From assembly GCA_948567375.1 (NCBI GenBank), contig OX419761.1:59956501-60020500 (forward strand): a DNA stretch of 64,000 bases, given 5' to 3'. Origin of the DNA: Lunularia cruciata (taxonomy: Eukaryota; Streptophyta; Marchantiopsida; Lunulariales; Lunulariaceae). A program made the translations under genes and the position numbers. Within the stretch, counting starts at the first letter, position 1; every line of letters starts with the position of its first letter. The notes below the pieces were generated by a model. It was not told the origin of the DNA and did not search any database. It saw only the letters and a list, made by a program, of their open reading frames with translations. Positions 1 to 12,354 of this stretch are shown here, in pieces.

Positions 1-290
1 GTGATTCTAAGATTCCTACAAGAAGATTCCCTAAAAGATTCCCTCCGGTCAAAGCTTGTTTGACCAACCAGATAGGACCTAGACCAGACATGTCACCCAT
101 TCAAGTAAGTAATCCAAGGGTGGAGCTTGCTGACATGTCACCTATCTATGTCCTCAATCCTATGGTGGAGCTTCCTTGGAGGAGATCCTCTTTGTCTATA
201 TAATAAAGAGAAGGTGCTCCCTTGGGGCATCAAATGTTTGAGTGTGCAATCTGTGTTTTTTCTCTCCTTTCTTGTCCTCGGAGTATTACA
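1..290 (+). mobile_element. LTR fragment, family A (3' part)
   Basis: This is the 3' half of a long terminal repeat cut by the window edge. It matches the complete LTR copies at 14663-15259 (reverse) and 50134-50725 (forward). Shared landmarks are a TTTGACCAACCA block near 59, GACATGTCA boxes near 88 and 133, a TATATAATAAAG promoter/poly(A)-like block near 198, and the terminal ATTACA ending at 290. From about 292 the sequence becomes reverse-transcriptase code on the other strand, so this LTR is not in register with the element beside it. Confidence 0.8.
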
Positions 291-904
291 AGCTTCTTGT
301 AATCCATACATACCCAAAGCTAACCATTCTTTTTTCTTCATAATGACACTCATTCTGAATTCTCCACCTCAAAGATAAATCCGGCCTCCTAGAGCTTATC
401 AATCTCCTCCTTCACAACCAAAGTTATTGGTGTGCTAATATGACGTTGCTTTTGGCGGATTGGTCTTGCATGTGACTCCACCTCTATCTTGTACTCCTCC
501 GAGGTGACTTCCTTCAAAACCTTGTAACTCAAAGCAAACACATGGATGAACTTGCGGAAAATCTCCTCAAATCTCATATTTTCCTCCTTGGTAACATTTT
601 GGGCCATACTTGAGGGTAGCTAACCTTCTCTCTACTTCCTCAAATGTCAATGGTGATTTATTTGGGTCCTTCAAAACCTTTGGTTTAGATGCAAAATCCA
701 TAGCACACAAGATATACACATCTGAATCTGATTCAAATTCATCCTCCTCCGTGGAAATCTCTTCCTCCATGCTTGTGTCCACACTTGAAGCTCCTTCTTC
801 AGAATCTGATTCCTAATAATCAGAAGATGGTGTATTTGAATTTGAAGTGTTGGTGGTGTTAGTCAAGAATTGTGACTCTATGGTTTGATGGCCCAATCCT
901 CAAG

Positions 905-1713
905 TACTCTTTGTGTCATCTATTAGTTGTGTGTGTTGCTCTCAACCATGGCCTCCCAAGAAGTAAGTCATAGCTTGAATCCTTCAAGACTTGGAAAGTC
1001 ATGAGATTTCAAACTCCCATAACTGAAACTACCACTTTATCCATCACCCCTATTGGTCTAACTTGTTGCTTGTTTGCCATGCTTACCACAAATGTTGAAG
1101 GTCTTGAGGGTATCATACCCAACTTCTTCATCAACCTTTCTGACATGGCATTCATTGTTGATCCTCCATCAACAAGTGCATCCTTGATGTTGTGACCATT
1201 CACTCTTACATCAATCTTGGAAGCATATTCATAAGCTTCCCATGGTGCTGGCTTGGCATCCACCACCTCCATTGATACTTGAGATTTTGCCTTCTTCTTC
1301 CTTTTGCTCCTTGTAGAACTCAAATGACCTTTGAGCTCCTTTCTCAAGGTAAGGTTCAAAGCAATCAATTGGTCCACTGTGATGTTAGCCTTGTGACTAC
1401 CAACATCCTCCAACACATTGTAGTTCCATTGTTGCTTTGAAATCAAGAAATCCTCCATCCCCAACTTCTTCCTTGGAGTCTTTGTTGTTGATAGTGTTGA
1501 TGTACGAGTGCTCCTAGTAGACATAGGAGTACCCTTGCTTGGAGTAAATCTTTGAGAAGAGTGAACATCCTCTACAAAACAAGCTCTCTTCTTCTCTTGT
1601 GCCAAAAGCTCCAAATTAAGACCCTTGGAGTTTGAGCACTCTCTTGTCTCATACTTGCTAGTAACCACATCTATGGATGCTATCCTCTTACCTTTGTTTG
1701 GATTAGGAGCCAC
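905..1713 (-). pseudogene. Aspartic protease region of element C
   Basis: The frame is open from 1713 to 1009. It contains the protease active-site-like motif ALVDGGSTMN, a plant Ty3/gypsy variant of D-[ST]-G, and the flap-side strand TFVVSMANKQQ. After a stop the homology continues in the same region as DSSYDLLLGRPWL (about 920-960), the conserved C-terminal strand of these proteases. The N-terminal third is basic and low in complexity. The protein would process Gag-Pol; here the frame is broken. Confidence 0.7.
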
Positions 1714-1946
1714 TTGGGTTTCACTACCTCCTTCTTTCCCTCTATTGCTCTCTCATAACCCCTTCCTCCATGGTAAGTGGAATTTGGGCAATTCCTTTGG
1801 ATATGGCCTCTTCCTCCACAACCAAAAAAATTTCTATCATTAAAATTGTTGGCTGGTTGGCCTCCTCTATACGAATAGTTTCCATAACTCCAAGGCCCTC
1901 TCCCTACATTCTGATCCACCTCTCTCTTCTCTTGTAGATGCACCAC
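1680..1946 (-). pseudogene. Gag zinc-knuckle segment with lost Cys
   Basis: This segment holds a Gly/Asn-rich nucleocapsid region with the string FFGCGGRGHIQRNC. A retroviral-type knuckle is C-x2-C-x4-H-x4-C. Here the first Cys position is Phe, while the second Cys, the His and the last Cys remain, so the knuckle has lost one zinc ligand. It continues from the gag ORF at 1973-2671 after a frame change and overlaps the protease frame by 34 bp. Confidence 0.65.
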
Positions 1947-1972
1947 ATTGATCTTGAGATTTGCAAGTTGTT

Positions 1973-2671
1973 CTATGATGGTTTGAAGTGGTCCTCTGGT
2001 GGAGGTGCAAGAACTGGAGCAACTACTACTTGTGGTGCAACCCTTACCTCCAAAGCATCAGAAGTTCTACCATGCTTGTAGCCTTGAGGAGGATGCACAA
2101 CCTCCTTCACCACCAAATCACTCTCATCCCCTTCCAAACTCTCCTCCATATGAATTGCAATCTTGATAGCTTTAACCTTGGAAGAAGGTTTCTCATATCT
2201 CACCTTGCTTCTAATTTGTGGTCTCAACCCTCTCACAAAATTCTTGGTGAGCATGAACCCTATGCCAATCATAGTAGTCTCCACACCATCCCCACCCTTC
2301 TTCATCACTATGCAAAATTTGGACTCTAACTTTTCCACTCTTTCCACATAGACTCTCACTTTCTCCCCATCTCCTTGTTTGAGAAAGGTAATCTCACTCA
2401 TCAATCTCTCATAACTCTCATCTGGAAGAAATTTCTCAATGAGTGCTAAAGTCAAACTCTCCCAAGACTCTTCTTCTCCATCTCTCCTCTCTCTTTTTTG
2501 GTATTTTGACTCATACCATGTAAGTGATGCATCCTCAAAGAAATCCATTAATAATGAGGCCCACTCATTCTTCCTCCTCTCATTGTTTCCTATGCAAGTT
2601 CTCTTGAAGTCTCTCACAAAGGCCTCCACATCTTCTCCATCTTTGCCAAAGAAAATTGGAAGTTTCCTCAT
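1973..2671 (-). pseudogene. Gag capsid-like ORF of element C
   Basis: This 232-residue open reading frame starts MRKLPIFFGKDGEDVEAFV. It has the usual retrotransposon Gag layout: an F-x-G-x-(D/E) opening, a W-x-S-L-L-M-D-F-F helix, the ALTWYE-like LTWYES, then WESLTLALIEKF. This fold forms the particle shell in Ty3/gypsy elements. The next piece downstream, in another frame, is the zinc-knuckle segment at 1680-1946, so gag is no longer one intact frame. It is clearly a transposon gag and not a host gene. Confidence 0.8.
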
Positions 2672-2857
2672 CTCAACTCCTCATTATCTTTCTTTTCTCT
2701 CAATTTTTTTTCTTTTCTTTTCTCTCACTCTATAACTAGTAGAGCATATACATGACTAACACCATTTGAGAACACCAATCCACAAACCTCACACAACTCC
2801 TTTGTCCAACATGCAAACCCAAGTCAAGTAGCTTCTACTTTCCATCAATCTCTTGAT

Positions 2858-3079
2858 CTAAAAGGTCAATGGACATGAACTTGCCTTATGTCTCTGCTCT
2901 CTATATAGAAAGCACTTAGACTCACTCTTTCCTCCAAGTGGTGTAGGTTTTTGGATCCTCTCAATGCTTTCTTCAAATTCTATTGTAAACTCCCTTTTTC
3001 TCAAATCCACCCCTACAATCACCTCAAACCCTTGGAGAACCTTGCATAGTCTCAATTTCCACTCTTGAGGACTCTCCAT
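2858..3079 (-). pseudogene. Orphan gag/zinc-knuckle remnant
   Basis: This short minus-strand frame ends in CFLYREQRHKASSC. The spacing is that of a CCHC knuckle with the second Cys replaced by Tyr (TGT to TAT). It lies between the element-B fragment and the gag of element C, so it may be a remnant of another gag or the rearranged 5' end of element C. The rest of the frame is not recognised. The 2681-2857 stretch beside it shows nothing else. Confidence 0.4.
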
Positions 3080-3129
3080 GTTCCCAAGATGAATCTAAAC
3101 ACTCAAACTACTTTTTGTTGTTCTCAAAC

Positions 3130-4655
3130 TCCTTATGCATGAGATCTCAACTTTGTAGAATTGACCTTTCCTCATAATTTCACTCAAATTTCTTGTGCAA
3201 TCTGCTTGATCCACATCGTGAATACAAACTTATCTTCCTCCAAAGCTTGCTCTATGGTTACTTTACTAACAAACTTCCCTTCTAGGGACTCATCTCTCTT
3301 CCAAGCTTGCTCCTAAGTTGCCTTCTTGGCAAACTTCCCATCTTGGGACTCATCTCCCTTACAATTTCACTCTATGGCTACCTTCTCAAAAAACTTCCCA
3401 TCATAGGATTGACGATTCTTAGGTGTCTAACTCAGAGGTGCTAGACAACCTAATCGGAAATTCCTACCATGGTGTTGTACTTGAATTTGGTGTCGGGTCC
3501 AATCAAATTGAACCTTATGATATTCAAGCCAAGGTAGACCCTGAATGATATCATAGTGTAGAGGTGCCACTACAAATCTCATACACTCCAAATACTCCTT
3601 CCCAATCTTGAAGGTAACAGGATACGAGGTGCAGAATGCAAAACCCTTTCTACCATCCGCCATCATCAAACTACTTCCAATCACTGGCTTGATAGGAATA
3701 CCCAATTTCTTTGCTACTTTCATAGACATGCAATTCTCTGAACTTCCAGAATCAACCAAAATCCTACAACCCCGACTAGATATCGTACCTTGCAAGTGAA
3801 GCAAACTTGCATAGATTGAGCCTTCAATCCCATTGGAACTAATCAAGCTCCTAGTAGATGGCTCAAAATCTCCTATTGGGATTCTTCGTTTCCTTGATCA
3901 TTCTGCTCCACAACCTCCACTTGGGCAATTTGTTGAGGTCGTCCATTCTTGAGTGGACATTTAGCAATGCAATGCCCCAATTGGCGACAATAAAAACAAC
4001 CACCATTTCATCATAGTTTCTCTCTATCTACCGTGCCAAGTAGTCTTTGTTGAATTGCATCAATCTCCATTGGTGCTAGCTCCTCCACTTGTGTGTAGTG
4101 TATTGGTAGGCTCTGTGGAGGTCAAGGTCAAGGCCAAGTTGTTGCCACCAAGGAATCAAAATGTTTGGCCAACGGCATGGCTTCCTCCAAGTGTTGTGGC
4201 TCTTGCATGGTTACATCTAATTTGGTTCTTGCCTTCAAGCCCCTCATGAATCTATCCAAAGCTTCACCTTCCAATATATCTGGAATTTGCATGATGGTGT
4301 TTTGGAACTGCATGATGTAACTTCTTACAAAGCCAATCTATTTCAACTCTGCCAACTTATTCCGTGCAGCTCGTGTGGCATTTATAGCTTGGAATTGACT
4401 AATTATTGTGTTCTTGAATTCTGCTCATGTCAAGATTGGTGCAACCATTTGATGTTCAGCTTGCTCCACTCAGAATCTCCACCATAGCTTTGCTCCTCCA
4501 TCCAATTGGCTAGAAGCCAAGAGAATCTGTTTTTGCTCGTCTTGTAGATTGGTAGCTTCAAAATAACGTTCACAATCAACCACAAAATTCTCCATTGCAC
4601 TCGGAAGATTCTTGCCTTCAAATACCTTGGATCTTTTCTTTTGTTGGTGGGGAAT
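3130..4655 (-). mobile_element. Fragment of chromovirus family B (gag-protease)
   Basis: This is co-linear with 57285-58690 of the near-complete chromovirus in this window. It includes gag (4128-4621, with FMRGLKARTKLDVTMQEPQ), the protease frame at 3427-3846 (active site LVDSGSSENC, then GLPWLEYHKVQFDW), and the same linker repeats (3240-3420). RT, RNase H and integrase are absent. Stops and short indels break gag. The fragment ends at the family-A LTR pieces on its right. Confidence 0.8.
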
Positions 4656-4659
4656 CTAC

Positions 4660-5015
4660 ACCTTTTTTAGGACTAATTCATCAGTTTAGGCCTCCAAAAT
4701 TGCCTTTGAAGTTTTCTAGCCTATTTTGGTTTTCTGCACTATTAGTAGAAGTGCTCTTTTGTTGATACCTCTACTTGATCTACATTGTTCATAATGTGTA
4801 CCATCCTTCTAGATATTACCAACCCAAATTCTATTGTTAGATCATATGTCTAGATATTGATTTCTTCAAGCATGTTTTAATTTTTGGCCGATTAGTAGAA
4901 TACTCTTTTGGTGTACCTCTATCTAATCTACTCATTCCATCATGTGTAACATCCTCCCATATGTTACCAACCCAAGTTTCATCTCTAGATCACATTTCTA
5001 GCTATTGGTATTACA
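4660..5015 (-). mobile_element. Two partial family-A LTR 5' ends in tandem
   Basis: Two head-to-tail copies (about 4660-4860 and 4870-5015) match the 5' end of the family-A LTR in reverse orientation. Both carry the (ATT)AGTAGAA-TACTCTTTTGGTG block and the CCATC-ATGTGTAACATC block. The second copy ends at 5015 with the LTR terminus, reading TGTAATACC on the minus strand. Partial tandem LTRs suggest nested insertion or unequal exchange. Confidence 0.65.
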
Positions 5016-6640
5016 CTTGGCTACTTCCTCCATTGGTTGTTGGATTTTGGGTTCTCCCTTGCTCTTGCTATGTGACTCCTTACACTTCAAAGTCAGCTCC
5101 TTGTCAGATTCCTCATCATTAGACTTTGCTTCTTCCTCTTCCTTTCCTTTTAATGATAGGTCAAATACTGCTACCACCCAACTTGGATTCAATCGCCAAA
5201 TTGTTCTCCTCTTGGTTGGAGAAATTGTGTCTTTTGGTCAGCTCCTCTTCTTTGGTTGAGGTACCAAAATTGACAGGTCTTCTCTCATCTATTTCTTGAA
5301 AAGTGTTAGTCACTCTCCTTGACCTCCACCATGTATTGTTTCTCCTCCTTGTCCATATCTTGATGCAAGTCTGGATAGAAATATAATATCATCTATCTAC
5401 TCTCCTCAAGGCTAAGATAAATTCAATCCTACATAGTAATGGGCTGCAAAAGATATGAAGTAGTGGGGTGGTAGGTCCATCCTCCATTGCATTATCATCT
5501 GCCTCATCCTAAGGTAGAAACACCTCGCCCAATTTACAATATCTCTTGCAAGCATGAGATGGAAGAACATTGCTTGTTGTTTTGTGATATAGGTAGTTTG
5601 CTCTAGCTTCATCATTGCTATTACTACCCTAATGATACTTTGCCTCATTGGGTCAACCTAAGTGTATACCTTATATCCATTTTTCTTGCAAGATTCATTG
5701 AAGGACTCCTTTAGCTCCTTGGATTCTTTTGTAGGATTACACTTTTGATCAAAAGTGATCCTTGTAGGCTCTCTTGCATCCCATCCTGAAACTAACCTCC
5801 AATTGGATTCAGTCCAATGACTCGGGTTTCTTATCCTTGTTTGGACCATCCTCACAATTACTAGCCATAATCTTTGTCATGAAACTTGGAAAACTACGAT
5901 TCCAATTCCATGCCAAGAAAGTAATCCAAAGTCAATTCAAAACTTCAAATTTGGCTACCACATAAACTCATCTAATCATAGGATTTTAGACCAAGATAGC
6001 TAGAATCTATCTTCCTTCCTTAAATGGCATTTTGCTTCTCTCTTCGGTTGGCTTTGCATGCAAAAATCCCACGACTCAGTTTGTGATTTTAACATGATCA
6101 AGATAACTACTCAAAGGCACAAGATAGTGTTTCAACATTGTAGACTCTCCTTGAAAAAGTCTTGATTTTATACTCTTTTAATTCACAATCATTCTTCAAT
6201 CAAACCTCAATCAAGAATCACCTCTTATGCATGCATTCCTCTTATCACTTTTGAATTTATTGTCACACAAAGTAACCATTCTCAATTGTTCCTTCTTGGT
6301 TGGTATGGCCCAAGTCAAGGTTGTTAAGGATCCTTGGATTGGGTTCTTCATTTCAATGTGAAGTGTCCTTACTTTGGGTCGTCCATCCTTCCAAGTCCGA
6401 TTTGAGTCTTTATCTCCTCCAAGCCAAAGTCAACTTCCTCGGGTTGGATTGGATCTCCTTTTTGGATCCAAACACACTAATTCTCTTCATCTAACCTCCT
6501 TTCTACTTAAAAATACAATTTTTATCCTAAAAACTATCAAAAACAAAAAAAATGTGGTACTACATACTCTCTCCTTCCAATTTGTGTCCTTGCAAACATT
6601 GGTTTAGTTTCTTCCTTCAAAGTCCACTATCCAATAACAA
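5016..6640. other. Unassigned retroelement-flank sequence
   Basis: I see no convincing gene here. Minus-strand frames at 4998-5192 (acidic, Lys/Glu/Ser-rich) and 5658-5855 are short and match no motif I know. The stretch follows the integrase end of the minus-strand element D, so it is probably that element's 3' untranslated region and/or LTR. I could not find LTR borders. Confidence 0.4.
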
Positions 6641-7324
6641 CATACCATCCAACCATTTACTCTGGTGGAAAAAGGGTTTCCTTCCAAGTCTACTAATTGA
6701 ATAAGACCATTCTCAAATATGTGCATCACTTAATATGGCCCCATCCACCTTAAGTGCAGCTTTCTTGGAAAGAATATTTGGCAATTTTCATATAATAACA
6801 CTAAATTGCCTTTATGAATCTTAACAAGCTATAACCTCTTATCATGCCTATCTTTCCTCTGAGCTTGTATTTCTTTGGTAGTTTGTGGTGCATCTGCTTA
6901 CTTTTCTTCCAACCACATCAGCTATTGAATCTGAAGATCCTAACTTTCTTCTTCCAACAATTTTTCCTCAAATAGGATATGGTATGACTACACTTCAAAC
7001 TCAATTAGTAATATGGGATGCAACCCATATGTTAAGAAATATAGACTTTGCTTAGTGGTAATCTTTTAAGTCGTCTTATATGCCCAAAAAGCTATAGGTA
7101 CCTTTGTGTCCTAGTTGTAAGCATAATTGATTGTCACCTCATTCAAAATTTTACAAAGTAACCCATTAGCTTTTTCCATTAACACATTTTCTTTTGGTTG
7201 TAGGGAGTTATCTTTTGATATTTAGTTTGCAAGTACTTTGTTAAAGCTTCCACAACTGAGTTCAAAAAATGAGTACCCCAATCATTGACTTATTCCAAAG
7301 GACATCCATATATGGGGACAATGT

Positions 7325-7756
7325 TTAGAAGAAAAATTCCACTACCATTTTTGCATCATCTTTCCAAGTTGCCTTGGCCTCCACCACTTTAGTAGCATAA
7401 TCAATCCATACTAGAATACACCTCTTTTTGGTAAATTGGATGATTGGTTGAGTCAGACACACAAAATTGATACTCCATTTCTCAAGTAGAGCCAATAGCA
7501 AAATTGGTGTCAAGGGCCATTGGGTAGTAGACATTGGTTTCCCTATTTGTTGACAAGCATCACAACTTCTTATATGGGCTTGTGTATCCTTATACATTGT
7601 AAGCAACCAATATCCTACCAAAAGGATTTTCTTAACAATGTTCTTCAGTGCATAATGACCTCTCAGTGCTTCCAAGTGTAGGGATTCTATCACTCCTTCT
7701 ATCTTGTAGGCTTTCAAGCACCTACAAAGCATCTTTTCTTTGCCTATCGTAAACAA
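7325..7756 (-). pseudogene. Integrase zinc domain and start of core (element D)
   Basis: This 143-residue frame contains the HHCC zinc-binding domain of a retroelement integrase. The His pair lies around HLEALRGHYALKN and the Cys pair in RSCDACQQIGKP. It runs into the catalytic core, where INFV and WIDYATK mark the first strands; the first acidic residue of the DDE triad is not visible at its usual position. The frame stops before the second Asp. Integrase inserts the cDNA copy into chromosomes; this copy cannot. Confidence 0.75.
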
Positions 7757-8166
7757 AATATTATGCTTGAGCTAATATAATCCTATTTTCTTGAGAAAGA
7801 CTGCCCTTTTTTTTGGATCCAATCCTTTAGGATGTTGACATGTATGCAGATAATGATATTTTTCTACATATCTTGTACTTTGCATCACCATCAAATGGTA
7901 TAGCTCTTCATCAAAGAAATGGTCATCTATCTTCAGGTCCTATTTTGAGTTTCTAACCTAGACAGGAAGTCTGCATGCAAAGCTCTCTTCCTCACTTTAC
8001 AATATATGTGAATTCTTGTAGTAATAAAATCCAACATGCAATTTTCCTAACAAGTCAGCCTTCTTCACTAAGTGTTGCAGCACATAATGATTCACATAGA
8101 ACACAAACTTGTATCCCAATAACTAGTGTTGAAATTCTTGTAGGCATACACCATTTTAAGTGCTTC

Positions 8167-8628
8167 TTACTTCCTAATGGTATAGTTCTTCTCTACAATA
8201 GACAATTGCTTATTGCCATAATAAATAGGATAATATTTCCTCTTTTCATCCTTTGGTTGAGGACTAATTCTATTGCCATGGATGAAGTATCCACATATAC
8301 ATGAAAAGGGACACCCCAATTTGGAGCCCTCGTAATTGGTGCTTCCACCAATTTCTTGTTCAATACCTAGAAGGCCTCTTCTTGCTCTATCTCCCACATA
8401 TAGTCTTTGGATTTCCTTAACAACTTTGTTAAGGGCTAGCCAACATTGCATAATTGGCCATAGAGCATTGTAATATCTACCATGACCCAAGAAGTCTCTT
8501 AGCTCCCAAATATTTTTGGGAGATTCTAAGGCTGTTATAAACTTCACCTTCTCAGCATCCAATTTTATTCCTTGGCTTGATACCCAATGTCCCAACAGAA
8601 TTCCTTTTGCCATTGCAAAAAAAAACAC
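8167..8628 (-). pseudogene. RT connection and RNase H start (element D)
   Basis: The frame holds the RT thumb/connection motifs typical of Ty3/gypsy (LLGHWVSSQGIKLDAEKV, then LRDFLGHGRYY). The RNase H entry follows with YPIYYGNKQLSIVEKNYT. Several segments between these motifs are scrambled by indels. It sits between the RT core (8881-9087) and integrase (7325-7756) in normal pol order. Confidence 0.75.
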
Positions 8629-10842
8629 TTTTTTGGATCTAAGGACAGGCTAGCAACATAACATGTATCAAATATTTGACAAAGATACTCCAAATGTGCT
8701 TCTCTTTGTCCAAACACACAAAAGCAATCAAATAAAGACTTCTACAAATTTCCAAAGGAAGTTCCTAAAATTTTCATTCATTATTTGTTAGAATGTAGTA
8801 GGAGCATTACACAACCCAAAGGGCACCTGATTATATATATAGGTACCCCAATCAGTAGTGAATGTGGTTTTGTCCTTTTCTTATTCCAAAATGGACACTT
8901 GATTATAGCTTGAAAATCCATTGAGAAAACTATAGCAAAGATTACTTGCTACTTGATCTAAAATTGTGTCTATAAATGGTAAAGGATGATGATCCTTTCT
9001 TGTGACTACATTTAGTTTGCAAAATCCTTGCACACCCAAATATTTCATGTCTTCTTCTTTGGAACAATGATAATTGGGGAGACCCAATTACTACTCAAGA
9101 CTATAAAGACAATTCCTGCTCCCAATTACTCATCAATCTCATCCTTCACCAAGAGTGAGTACTTTGGGTTCAACCAGTATTGGCGTTCCCAAACCAAGAC
9201 CGCACCTTCCACCAAATCAATATGATACTCCCCAAATTATTTAGGAATTCTTGGCATCTGATCAATAGACCAGGTAAATACATCCTAGTATTCTATAAAC
9301 AAGGTATTGTAATTTTCCAACTCTTTGGAAGTGGTTGTCTTGAATATCTTAAGTACTTTCCTTTGTCTATGATAACATCTTGACAATCATCAGGTTGGAT
9401 GACTCCTTCTACATGGTTTACTCAACTTAGTCTAAGTCAAGTGGAGTTATAATCTCCTTCTTCTAAATCATTGCTACTCTAGGCTACATCATATAGGTTT
9501 TCATCTTTGATATCCACCTCATAGCATTCCAAATAGTTTACCTAGATTTCTTGATTCAAGTCTTCCAAAGACAAGGAAGATGAATCATCAGATTGATCTT
9601 TGTATTCAAACAAAGTAGTTTCCCCAAGGTGGGAAATCTTCATCCAACTTATTGTCACCAACCAATAACCTTCAGACTTAATAATCCTTAACCCTCATCT
9701 TTTGTTGATGCCAATCCATAACAACACTTGATAGGCATCAATACTCAAACACTTGTGAGCTTTGTGCCCATCGAGACAATTCAAGCACATGCTGGGGGTG
9801 ATGGACCAAGTGGATAGGGTATTCTTGGGATACAACAAGTGACTACTAGGGAGAGTGGTCTACTTGGAGTCTATCCAGGTGAGTATGGTCTACTTGGATT
9901 ACAACGTTGGTCTACTTGGGATGCAGCTAGAGGACATATGGAGCTTGCAGCTAGATCAGATGGAGTTTTTCACATTGAGGTTGGGGGCATGACACTACTG
10001 CTCCAAAGGGCCCAATGTAGTAGCCAATCAATACATCTTCCCCTCCTACAATAGTTACAAAGGATACTTAGGAGCCGGATCTTGGACCCAAGCTTACAAG
10101 AGAAGAAAGACGAAGAGTTTGGAGGTTCTTGAGGAGCTACACAAGTTGTTTTGTCTTTAGTATGAAGGATTTGGATGCTATGAAGGACTTGGTATTTGGA
10201 TTGAGCTGACTAGCAATAGACCTGTTTTTTGACCTCCTTATCAATATAGTGACAAAGAGAGAGCCCTAATTCAGAGCCAAAGTAGAGACCTTTTTTAAGG
10301 CAAGTTTGGTGAAGATTTCACATAAAGAGTATGCATCAGCTACAATGTTGCCAACCAAGAAGGATATGCATGGCAAATACACAAATAAGCAGATGTGTGA
10401 AGATTACCGTCTTATCAACTGACAGACTAGGGCTGATCGGTATACCATGCCTACACCAAAGGAGATCTTTGATGCAATTGGGCATGCAAAGGTCTTTAAT
10501 ACTTTGGATCTTTGAGCAGGATATCATTAGTTGCCAATCAAGGAGGAGGATAAGTCAAAGACAACATTTTGGGCTATTGATCCTCACAACAAGGATGTGT
10601 TATATTAGTGGAAATTCTTACCATTTGGGTTAAAGAATGCTCTTCCCAAGTTCTAGAGGGTCATGGACAAGATCCTAGCTAGATTGGCTTTTACTTGGTA
10701 CTATATTGATGACATTTTAGTCTATAGCATTCATGTGGAGGAGCATGAGAGACATTTTTTGGAGGTGTTTGAGAGGTTAAAATCTCATGGACTCAAATTA
10801 CATCTTGTGAAGTGTAGGTTCTTCCATGAGCAGGTTTAGTAT

Positions 10843-11637
10843 TTGGGTCACATTATCTACCTTGGAGGACTTGAAGTTCAGCAGACCAAGGTGGAGGCTA
10901 TTGTGCATATTCTCCAACCTACAAATGTGAGCAGAGTGCAAGCATTTCTTAGGTTGGCAAACTTCTATTGCCAATATGTTAGAGGATTTAGTGCCATTGC
11001 CAAGGCCTTGACAAAGTTGACCAAGCTTACACAAGAGTGGTGTTGGAGAGATGAGAAGGAGAGAGTATTTGTAGAGCTCAAGGAGAGGTTGACATCTGCT
11101 CCTATTTTGAGGAGACCGATAAGAGGATGACCAGTTAAGGTTCACACTAATTGGAGTATGTTGGGGCTTGAAGCAACACTCACCCAACATGACGATGAGG
11201 GGAAGGATTTTGTGGTGGCCTATGTTAGTCACTCCAACAATTCAATGGAGGCAAAGTATAATTTATATGAGGGAGAGTGCTTGGCAACAGTATGGACGAT
11301 AGAACATTTCCAATGTTACCTATTTGTTAACCTCTTTACTCTCATCATTGATCATCAATTACTAAAGTGGTTGATGGATTCAAACAAGCTTTTAGGGAAG
11401 CTTGCACAATGGGCTCTGATTTTACAAGAGTATGATTTCACGGTTATTCACAAACCTAGAGTGGTGAATTGTGATGCAGATGGGTTGAGTAGAAACCTAT
11501 GTCCTAGCCATCAAGATCAGACCAGAGCACATTGGCATGGTGAGACAAATGAGGAGATGGTGCTAGGTTGGCACACATCTACCTTTCTTTGTAGATTTTT
11601 TGAGGCTTTGGTGGTATCTCTCTCAATGCATACATGA
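10843..11637 (+). pseudogene. RT connection and RNase H of element E
   Basis: Two abutting frames (10843-11130 and 11158-11637) are separated by a stop. The first ends the RT (RVQAFLRLANFYCQYVRGF) and the second is RNase H (GLEATLTQHDDEGKDFVVAY, YEGECLATVWTIEHF, then IIDHQLLKWL). The order and motifs are those of Ty3/gypsy Pol. The expected first RNase H Asp (TD-x-S) has become TNWS. Confidence 0.8.
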
Positions 11638-12003
11638 AGAGTTATTGAGGTCATAGATCCAAAGAGTAGAGAGAGTGGTACAATTCAGCAAGACATTCAT
11701 GATGATGTCTTAGTGATGGACTATCTTTGCACTAGTGTTGTGGGTGGCACAGTTGGGGCCAAGGAGAGAGACCATGTCCTTCAGCAAGCCAGATAGTTCA
11801 GATTGGAGAGTAGACACTTTCTTTGTGTATGAGAGGATGGTAGAGTGAGATTAGTACCACTTCCATCTCAAAGACCACAGTTGGTCTATCATGCTCATGA
11901 GGAGCTAGGACATTTTGGAGTAGAGCGTACATATAGCTTACTCTAGAGTCATTATTGGTGGCATGATATGCAAACCAATGTATAGTAGTTTATTGCAAGA
12001 TGT

Positions 12004-12354
12004 GTGGTTTGTGACCAATTTAGAGCATCATTTAATGCTCCTATGCCACAATTACACCCATTACCCATCATGGGGTTAGGTTACTATTGGAGTCTGGGCT
12101 TTGCTGGACCTTTACCATTGACTGTGAGGCATCATTGGTACATTTTGGTGATGGTGGAGCACTTCTTTAAGTGGATTGAGTTGGTGGCACTTCTTGAGAA
12201 GTCCAGTGAAGGGACGGCTTACTTGTTCTTGGATCGGGTTCTCAATCATTTTGGTGTACCAACTAAGGTTTTGATTGATCAAGGCATACAATTCTTGGAA
12301 GAATTTCACATCTTGTATGACAAGGCTTTGATTGATCATCATACTACCTCCTAA
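12004..12354 (+). pseudogene. Integrase core of element E
   Basis: This frame starts at the Cys pair of the zinc domain (CVVCDQ). It spans the core: GFAGPLPLT, where an Asp is expected before the usual F-x-GPLP, then ILVMVEHFFKWIE, and VLIDQGIQFLEEF (normally S-D-x-G-x-F) with the second Asp kept. The third catalytic residue lies past the stop at 12352. Degenerate. Confidence 0.75.

Larger units (their letters stand above)
292..2680 (-). mobile_element. Decayed Ty3/gypsy element C (gag to RT start)
   Basis: Read on the minus strand from 2680 down, the order is gag, zinc knuckle, aspartic protease, acidic linker and the first part of reverse transcriptase. The RT carries the conserved stretch before the first catalytic block (VFALSYK near 530, VKEEIDKL near 390). 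It then continues through stops and frame changes to about 292, where it meets the family-A LTR. The rest of pol is missing. Gag-protease-RT order and the RT block identify Ty3/gypsy (Metaviridae). Whether the break is a nested insertion or a deletion cannot be told. Confidence 0.8.
6650..9790 (-). mobile_element. Decayed Ty3/gypsy element D (RT-RNase H-integrase)
   Basis: On the minus strand from 9790 down there are reverse transcriptase pieces (8881-9087 with DHHPLPFIDTILDQVA; 8600-8740; 8167-8628 with KGILLGHWVSSQGIKLDAEK and LRDFLGHGRYY), then RNase H (YPIYYGNKQLSIVEKNY near 8200). The integrase zinc domain follows (7325-7756, H-x3-H-like start then RSCDACQQIGKP), then the integrase core. 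A C-terminal GPY-type motif (RWMGPY) lies near 6745. Many stops and frame changes make it inactive. The upstream gag/protease side (about 9100-9790) is too degraded to assign. Confidence 0.8.
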
